A stretch of 9,555 bases of DNA from an uncultured Selenomonadales bacterium (GTDB lineage Bacteria > Bacillota > Negativicutes > Selenomonadales > Selenomonadaceae). The stretch spans positions 1-9,555 of the forward strand of contig CALGGV010000286.1 in assembly GCA_937915725.1 (NCBI GenBank). The letters are read 5' to 3'. The position numbers and the translations under genes are program-made. Shown piece after piece: positions 5,723 through 9,555 of the stretch; the stretch's first letter is position 1, and every line of letters begins with the position of its first letter. The notes beneath the pieces were generated by a model. The model saw nothing but the letters and a program-made list of their open reading frames with translations, made no database searches and was not told where the DNA came from.

Positions 5723-7063
5723 TTATTTTTTCCAAATGCCGCCAACAGTACGATTGAGGAGCGGTTGACGCTGATAAACAGCATTTTTGCCGAGTTCTTC
5801 TTCAATGCGAATGAGTTGGTTATATTTTGCCATACGATCTGTGCGGCTCAATGAACCGGTTTTAATTTGTCCGCTGTTAGTTGCAACTGCAATATCAGCA
5901 ATAGTTGCGTCTTCGGTCTCGCCGGAACGGTGAGAAGTAACGGTCGTGTAGTTATGACGATGCGCCATTTCGATAGCTTCAAGAGTTTCGGTAAGGGAGC
6001 CGATCTGGTTGACTTTAATAAGAATGGAGTTTGCCGCGCCCATTTTAATACCTTTTTCAAGGAATTTGGTATTTGTTACGAAAAGGTCGTCGCCTACGAG
6101 CTGGCAGCGATCACCAATAGTCTTTGTAAGTTCAACCCAGTTATCCCAGTCATTTTCATCTAAGCCATCTTCGATAGAGTCAATCGGGAAGTCGGTAATC
6201 AATTTTTCAAGGAACTTAATTTGTTCTGCCGCGCTAAGTTTCTTACCATTAGGATCTTTTTCTTTGCCGTCTTTGAGTTTACGATAATCGTAATACCAGC
6301 CATCAGCCTCTTTGTAAGCAAATTCAGACGCTGCGCAGTCCATAGCAATTTTAACGTCGTCGCCGGGTTTATAACCTGCTTTTTCAATAGCATCAACGAT
6401 AATTTGAAGAGCATCTTCGATACCGTCAAGTTTAGGAGCAAAGCCGCCTTCATCACCAACAGCCGTTGAAAGTCCGCGTGCTTTGAGGAGTTTTGCAAGG
6501 TTATGGAAAACTTCTGCGCCCATACGAATAGCTTCACGAATTGTGGGTGCGCCTGTCGGGCGAATCATGAATTCTTGGAAAGCAATAGGAGCGTCAGAGT
6601 GTGCGCCGCCGTTGATAATGTTCATCATAGGTACGGGCATTTTGTAGGTATTACAGCCGCCAATATAGCGATAAAGCGGAAGTCCGACAAATTGTGCGCC
6701 GGCTTTTGCCGCAGCCAAGGAGACGCCAAGAATTGCGTTTGCGCCGAGTTTGCTCTTTGTAGGAGTTCCATCAAGTTCGATCATCTTGTAGTCAAGTGCG
6801 CGTTGATCCAGTACACAATCGCCGATAATTGCCGGAGCAATAATTTTGTTTACATTGTCAACAGCTTTCAAAACGCCTTTGCCAAGATAACGTCCTTTAT
6901 CGCCGTCACGAAGTTCAAGAGCCTCATTTTCGCCGGTGGATGCGCCGGAAGGGACAGCTGCGCGACCAATAATACCATTTTCAAGGATTACATCGACTTC
7001 AACAGTAGGATTACCACGAGAATCAACAATTTCACGACCGATAACTTTCTCGATTTTTGCCAT
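5723..7063 (-). CDS. eno: enolase (phosphopyruvate hydratase)
   Basis: 446 residues; bacterial enolases are usually about 430. It converts 2-phosphoglycerate to phosphoenolpyruvate in glycolysis in the cytoplasm. All catalytic and metal positions are present: SGASTG (39-44), E164 in FQEF, E205 in GDEGGFAP, Mg ligands D242, E298 and D325, K350 in the signature LIKVNQIGSLTET, SHRSGETED (377-385) and K401 in IKTGS. The ATG at 7063 has AGGGGG nine bases upstream and a strong promoter. From memory, the segment NGGAHSDAPIAFQEFMIRP (151-169) and the surrounding sequence look more like Bacteroidota enolases than the usual Firmicute form (NGGxHADNxVDxQEFM), which hints at transfer or an alternative lineage. 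The C-terminal tail after GKNAVY (about 16 residues) is longer than usual. A terminator follows. Confidence 0.98.
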   Translation of the reverse strand: MAKIEKVIGREIVDSRGNPTVEVDVILENGIIGRAAVPSGASTGENEALELRDGDKGRYLGKGVLKAVDNVNKIIAPAIIGDCVLDQRALDYKMIELDGTPTKSKLGANAILGVSLAAAKAGAQFVGLPLYRYIGGCNTYKMPVPMMNIINGGAHSDAPIAFQEFMIRPTGAPTIREAIRMGAEVFHNLAKLLKARGLSTAVGDEGGFAPKLDGIEDALQIIVDAIEKAGYKPGDDVKIAMDCAASEFAYKEADGWYYDYRKLKDGKEKDPNGKKLSAAEQIKFLEKLITDFPIDSIEDGLDENDWDNWVELTKTIGDRCQLVGDDLFVTNTKFLEKGIKMGAANSILIKVNQIGSLTETLEAIEMAHRHNYTTVTSHRSGETEDATIADIAVATNSGQIKTGSLSRTDRMAKYNQLIRIEEELGKNAVYQRQPLLNRTVGGIWKK

Positions 7064-7110
7064 ATTAAAAATCCCCCTTTAATCAAGTACAAGTTAATTT
7101 CTATGACTTT

Positions 7111-7139
7111 ATTATAAACAGCTTGCCGACAAAATGCAA
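7111..7139 (-). promoter_or_regulatory. sigma-A promoter of eno
   Basis: On the minus strand, -35 TTGCAT (7139-7134) and -10 TATAAT (7116-7111) are separated by 17 bp. Transcription should begin near 7104, giving a leader of about 40 nt before the eno ATG. Confidence 0.85.
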
Positions 7140-7198
7140 GTTATTTTCTAAAAATTTTCAAAAAATTTATTTAATGAAATAGAAAAATTTTGAATTGC

Positions 7199-7226
7199 TT
7201 GATTTTTTCTTAAGTTGTGTTATAAT
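7199..7226 (+). promoter_or_regulatory. promoter of the zinc-ribbon gene
   Basis: A perfect -10 box TATAAT (7221-7226) is preceded by TTGATT (7199-7204) with a 16-bp spacer. An alternative -35, TTGCTT (7195-7200), would give a poor 20-bp spacer. The predicted start near 7233 gives a leader of about 57 nt. Confidence 0.78.
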
Positions 7227-7232
7227 ACGCAA

Positions 7233-7266
7233 GCTTGAGGTTAAAAACTTAAGCACGGAAGTTTTT
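7233..7266 (+). promoter_or_regulatory. two mutually exclusive hairpins in the 5' leader
   Basis: The leader can form GCTTGAG (7233-7239) paired with CTTAAGC (7248-7254, one G-U pair), or AAAAACTT (7243-7250) paired perfectly with AAGTTTTT (7259-7266). Bases 7248-7250 are shared, so the two cannot form together. The ribosome-binding site AAGGAG (7275-7280) lies just after. Both stems are AT-rich and weak, so the regulatory meaning is speculative. Confidence 0.35.
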
Positions 7267-7289
7267 TAGTATGTAAGGAGATTTTTTTA

Positions 7290-7580
7290 ATGGCTTTTGA
7301 AGACAAAACACTCGTATGTAAGGACTGCGGCAAAGAATTCATCTTCAGCGCAGGCGAACAAGAATTCTACGCAGAAAAAGGTTTTGAAAATGAACCTACC
7401 CGTTGCCGTGATTGCCGTGATAAACGTCGTCGTAACCGCGACGGTGGCGAGCATCGTCAAATGTTTACTGTTGTTTGTGCAGATTGCGGAAAAGAAACTG
7501 AAGTTCCTTTTGAACCCAGAAATGAACGCCCGGTTTACTGCCGTGATTGCTTTTCCAAACATCGCGCTGCCAGAGCTTAA
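7290..7580 (+). CDS. double zinc-ribbon protein (zf-trcl plus CxxC-x17-CxxC)
   Basis: 96 residues. Four CxxC pairs are visible. C10/C13 with C39/C42 form the first ribbon, of the probable zinc-ribbon (zf-trcl) type with the sequence CKDCGKEF. C63/C66 and C84/C87 are separated by exactly 17 residues, matching the known CxxC-x17-CxxC domain. Between the ribbons is a basic stretch DKRRRNRDGG (43-52), suggesting nucleic-acid contact. Proteins of this type are widespread in Firmicutes and some other phyla, but no biochemical role is established that I know of. The ATG has AAGGAG nine bases upstream and a consensus promoter. Codon use is less AT-skewed than in the neighbouring cluster and resembles eno, which suggests high expression. 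It is transcribed divergently from eno and is followed by a terminator. Confidence 0.9.
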   Translation: MAFEDKTLVCKDCGKEFIFSAGEQEFYAEKGFENEPTRCRDCRDKRRRNRDGGEHRQMFTVVCADCGKETEVPFEPRNERPVYCRDCFSKHRAARA

Positions 7581-7587
7581 AAATTAA

Positions 7588-7604
7588 AACTCGGCGTACG
7601 AGTT
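7588..7604 (+). terminator. small hairpin after the zinc-ribbon gene
   Basis: AACTCG (7588-7593) pairs with CGAGTT (7599-7604) around a five-base loop, eight bases after the stop codon. A T-rich stretch follows only after GTATATA, so it is a weak terminator at best; it may protect the mRNA 3' end. Confidence 0.35.
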
Positions 7605-7635
7605 GTATATATTTTGCTTTTTAATTCTTTTTAGT

Positions 7636-7670
7636 AAAGTCCGGGATTTTCTCGGGCTTTATTTGTTTTT
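7636..7670 (+). terminator. rho-independent terminator before the acyltransferase
   Basis: AAAGTCCGGGA (7636-7646) pairs with TCTCGGGCTTT (7650-7660): 11 bp with two wobble pairs and a TTT loop. ATTTGTTTTT (7661-7670) follows. The T-run directly touches the ribosome-binding site of the acyltransferase, and no separate promoter for that gene is visible after it. Confidence 0.8.
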
Positions 7671-7687
7671 AGGGGGCGTTAAAAATT
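7671..7687 (+). promoter_or_regulatory. ribosome-binding site deciding an ATT start
   Basis: AGGGGG (7671-7676) is followed after eight bases by ATT (7685-7687). No ATG, GTG or TTG occurs in this frame between the upstream stop (7670-7672) and the TTG at 7730, and that TTG has no Shine-Dalgarno sequence. The same AGGGGG motif serves eno. Confidence 0.6.
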
Positions 7688-8608
7688 TCCTACGTACTTT
7701 TTAAATTTATAAGTAAAATAATTTGCGCGTTGCCTTTCAATTTCGCCTTAAAATTAGGTTACGCGCTTGCAAATTTTTTGTGGCTTTTCGTTCCAAAAAA
7801 AAGAAAAATCTTAGCGCAGGAAAATATTCAAAAATGTTTGGGCGTCGATAAAAAAGAATCTGTGCGAATTGCAAAAGTTAGCGCGGTTAATTTGGGCTCC
7901 ATTCTGATTGAAGTTTTAATGTTCCCCGTGCTGAAAAATACTATGCAAAGTCACGTTAAAATCATTGGGCTTGAATATTTACAAAATTATATAAAATCCG
8001 CTGAAAGAAACGGGCGCGGCGCGGTTATTGCTACTTCGCACAGCGATAATTGGGAATTAATGGGCGGCGCGTTTGCCCAAAATGGTATTCCGCTTGTCGG
8101 CGTAGCGAAAAAACAAAAATCTGACGGCGCAGATAAATTTATTAATGAATACCGAACTTTGATTGGTATGCACATAACTTATCGCAGTGGCGTTCGTGAA
8201 ATGTACAAAATGCTTGACGAAGGGCATTTTATCGGCTTGATAATGGATCAAGACGTTGGAAGAAATGACGGCGTTGTAGTGAAATTTTTTAACCGTGCTA
8301 CAAATTACGTTACCGGCGCGGCGGCAATGTCTAGGTTTAAAGGCGTGCCAATTTTCCCCGCTTTTATGCACAAAAATTTTGATGGTACACACACTTTGGA
8401 AATTCAGCCGCCGGTTTTTGTCGAACGTACGGACGATAAACGCGCTGATATTTACAAAATGACGCAGTATTTGGCAACTTTGACAGAAAATCACATTCGC
8501 AAATATCCTGAAGAATGGTTTTGGTTGCACGACCGCTGGAAGTCTATGAGGACTGAATTTTCGCCTGAAGAAATTGTTGAACTCAATAAAAAACTTTCCA
8601 TAAACTAA
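7685..8608 (+). CDS. LpxL/HtrB-type lipid A biosynthesis acyltransferase
   Basis: 307 residues if started at ATT 7685, or 292 from TTG 7730. The family transfers an acyl chain to a lipid A precursor at the inner membrane. The upstream 15 codons read SYVLFKFISKIICA and continue into LPFNFALKLG. This restores the hydrophobic N-terminal anchor normal for the family, and it lies behind a well-spaced AGGGGG, so I prefer the ATT start. The catalytic HxxxxE motif is HSDNWE (H119 and E124 in the long numbering). Other family marks are ENIQKCLG, a MDQD segment (about 187-190), a central FxxxTxYVTGAA-like stretch and the C-terminal EEWFWLHDRWK. The gene implies an outer membrane with LPS. It lies after a terminator and converges with the next gene. 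Confidence 0.9.
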   Translation: MSYVLFKFISKIICALPFNFALKLGYALANFLWLFVPKKRKILAQENIQKCLGVDKKESVRIAKVSAVNLGSILIEVLMFPVLKNTMQSHVKIIGLEYLQNYIKSAERNGRGAVIATSHSDNWELMGGAFAQNGIPLVGVAKKQKSDGADKFINEYRTLIGMHITYRSGVREMYKMLDEGHFIGLIMDQDVGRNDGVVVKFFNRATNYVTGAAAMSRFKGVPIFPAFMHKNFDGTHTLEIQPPVFVERTDDKRADIYKMTQYLATLTENHIRKYPEEWFWLHDRWKSMRTEFSPEEIVELNKKLSIN

Positions 8609-8638
8609 AAAAGCCGCCCAAAAAAATTTCTGGACGAC
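8607..8638 (-). terminator. terminator of the 164-residue gene
   Basis: On the minus strand, GTCGTCCA (8638-8631) pairs with TGGGCGGC (8620-8613) in 8 bp including two G-T wobbles, followed by six T (8612-8607). On the plus strand the wobbles become C-A mismatches and no T-run follows, so it serves the minus strand. It touches the stop codon of the convergent acyltransferase gene. Confidence 0.75.
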
Positions 8639-8660
8639 TCGACAAAGTTTTTAATTTAAA

Positions 8661-9155
8661 TTACTGAAAATCAGAGAAATAAGAATAAGCTCTTGCGGCT
8701 GCTTGCTGTTGAGTTTCAAAAGAACGGTCGTTATAAGTTTGAAAACCGGTGGGACCGAGTGCAGAATAATTTCCTACTGGTGAGCCTTCAAATTGGTCAT
8801 CTTTTTCCATAATGCTGGAAATAGCCTCAACTGACGTTTCTAAAGTTTCACGGCTTACTTGACTCAATTCACCGTTTCCGATATGAGTTTCAGTACCGAA
8901 ATTTGAAACTGCCATTGGAGCGCGTGCAGCGTACATTCTTTCGCTTGTTGCATTTTCTCCATTACTAATTGCTTGACGATTAGTTTGCATTACCGTAGTA
9001 TTGAAATCGCCCCAAAGTTGCGCGTGTTGAATAATATTTTCGCCCGGTCTCATGTCAGCATGCTGAATGACGTTTTGCATTGGCATAATTGGCGTTTTGA
9101 TTGAAGACGCGGCAACCGGCATAATCGGAGTACTGATATTCGGACTACTAATCAT
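8661..9155 (-). CDS. hypothetical protein with short N-terminal 12-residue repeats
   Basis: 164 residues; I do not recognise it. It has a good ATG with AGGGAGGG seven bases upstream, a strong promoter and its own terminator, so it is very likely a real gene. There is no signal peptide, membrane segment or cysteine. The N-terminal part shows a 12-residue period: TPIMP at 9 and 21, then IQH at 30-32 and 42-44 (segments starting at 9, 21, 33 and 45). The remainder is polar and rich in Ser, Thr, Asn and Gln, with a probable helix at about 98-118 (SQVSRETLETSVEAISSIM) and a Tyr/Phe-rich C-terminus ending AYSYFSDFQ. Composition suggests a soluble or structural protein. It is a single-gene unit. Confidence 0.75.
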   Translation of the reverse strand: MISSPNISTPIMPVAASSIKTPIMPMQNVIQHADMRPGENIIQHAQLWGDFNTTVMQTNRQAISNGENATSERMYAARAPMAVSNFGTETHIGNGELSQVSRETLETSVEAISSIMEKDDQFEGSPVGNYSALGPTGFQTYNDRSFETQQQAAARAYSYFSDFQ

Positions 9156-9202
9156 CTTGAATCCCTCCCTAGAAAAAAATTCCCAACAAAATCTGCATTT
9201 TT

Positions 9203-9231
9203 ATTTTAGCACGCAATTCTTTTATTGGCAA
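9203..9231 (-). promoter_or_regulatory. promoter of the 164-residue gene
   Basis: On the minus strand, TTGCCA (9231-9226) and TAAAAT (9208-9203) are separated by 17 bp. The predicted start near 9196 gives a leader of about 40 nt before the ATG at 9155. Confidence 0.78.
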
Positions 9232-9287
9232 CATCCTTATATTAAAATATCGTCAAAAATTATAAAAAACTTTATAGCAAATTCGGT

Positions 9288-9393
9288 TTCAGCAAAAATT
9301 TTTTTATGATACTATATGAAAAATTCTTTGAAAATTTGGAAGGGCTGAGGCAATGAATTTCAATCAAAACTTTTTTCAAGACCGGCAAATTTT
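9288..9393 (+). repeat. direct repeat, copy 1 (106 bp)
   Basis: Nearly identical to 9450-9555, with a handful of substitutions and two compensating single-base indels. It runs from TTCAG through an A/T run, TGATACTATATG, GGAAGGGCTGAGGCA and an ATG, into the first 13 codons of a small reading frame. TACTAT (9310-9315) could be a -10 box, but the -35 is weak. The copies start 162 bp apart. Confidence 0.9.
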
Positions 9394-9448
9394 GAAAAGT
9401 GGGCGGCGCACAGATTTTTTCATTGCGATAACTTTAATTTTTATTTAA
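9353..9448 (+). CDS. 31-residue small ORF in repeat copy 1 (possible truncated duplicate)
   Basis: ATG at 9353 has GGAAGGG eight bases upstream. The peptide starts MNFNQNFFQDRQIL, continues with a basic KSGRR and ends in a hydrophobic FFIAITLIFI before TAA. The first 13 residues match the reading frame in repeat copy 2 except for D/G and R/W. It may be a real small membrane peptide, or the broken 5' end of a duplicated larger gene that continues past the window. I cannot decide between these. Confidence 0.4.
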   Translation: MNFNQNFFQDRQILKSGRRTDFFIAITLIFI

Positions 9449-9449
9449 C

Positions 9450-9555
9450 TTCAGGAAAATTTTTTTGTGATACTATATGAAAAATTCTTTGGAAAATTTG
9501 GAAGGGCTGAGGCAATGAATTTTAATCAAAACTTTTTTCAAGGCTGGCAAATTTT
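9450..9555 (+). repeat. direct repeat, copy 2 (runs to the window edge)
   Basis: Second copy of the 9288-9393 unit. Similarity still holds at the last base of the window, so the true repeat length could be greater than 106 bp, although copy 1 shows what followed it. Confidence 0.9.
9516..9555 (+). CDS. partial start of a gene in repeat copy 2
   Basis: ATG at 9516 with GGAAGGG eight bases upstream; only 13 codons (MNFNQNFFQGWQI) are inside the window. It shares its promoter-proximal DNA and N-terminus with the 31-residue ORF upstream. Product unknown. Confidence 0.45.

Noticed and set aside
6503..7117. 204-residue reading frame on the plus strand opposite eno
   Set aside because: It is the antisense shadow of a highly conserved gene, with Cys-rich, family-free sequence and no ribosome-binding site. 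It also runs through the eno promoter region.
8613..8638. Terminator for the plus-strand acyltransferase gene
   Set aside because: In the plus direction the stem has two C-A mismatches and no T-run after it; it fits the minus strand only.
9288..9555. CRISPR-like array
   Set aside because: There are only two copies, each about 106 bp and containing gene-start signals, with one 56-bp interval; this is not the repeat/spacer geometry of a CRISPR.

Overview
The window reads as an AT-rich chromosomal stretch of a diderm (outer-membrane) Firmicute, most likely a member of the Negativicutes. This placement is inference. The pointers are strong AGGAGG-type ribosome-binding sites, frequent TTG starts, clean sigma-A-type promoters, a two-zinc-ribbon protein of the kind common in Firmicutes, and an LpxL/HtrB-type lipid A acyltransferase, which implies lipopolysaccharide.

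Layout on the minus strand, in transcription order: enolase (7063-5723) with its own promoter; a strong hairpin terminator (5687-5646); then a compact run of six genes with 5-21 bp gaps. These are two secreted C-type-lectin-domain proteins (5627-4746, 4733-3822), two DraG-type ADP-ribosylglycohydrolases (3806-2847, 2825-1869), a zeta-toxin-like P-loop kinase carrying a Sec signal peptide (1852-905) and a divergent ThiD/PdxK-family kinase (899-111). A tRNA-Glu(UUC) with its own consensus promoter follows and runs off the left edge.

The plus strand holds a 96-residue double zinc-ribbon protein (7290-7580) divergent from eno. After a terminator comes the lipid A acyltransferase (to 8608), whose best start is a rare ATT codon at 7685. 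A convergent minus-strand gene (9155-8661) encodes a 164-residue protein that I do not recognise. The right edge carries a 106-bp direct repeat, 162 bp apart. Each copy contains a ribosome-binding site and the start of the same short peptide. The first copy ends after 31 codons and the second is cut by the window edge.

The most interesting part is the six-gene cluster. It has two tandem paralogue pairs back to back, and in each pair one member keeps the textbook metal or ligand residues while the other has lost some. The first CTLD protein has all five Ca-site ligands of mannose-type lectins in exact spacing. The cluster also includes a kinase of a toxin family that appears to be exported and has no antitoxin beside it. 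A terminator hairpin sits directly in front of the cluster's first ribosome-binding site with no room for a promoter after it, so expression may depend on read-through from eno. I do not recognise this combination as a described system; a shared function is a hypothesis.
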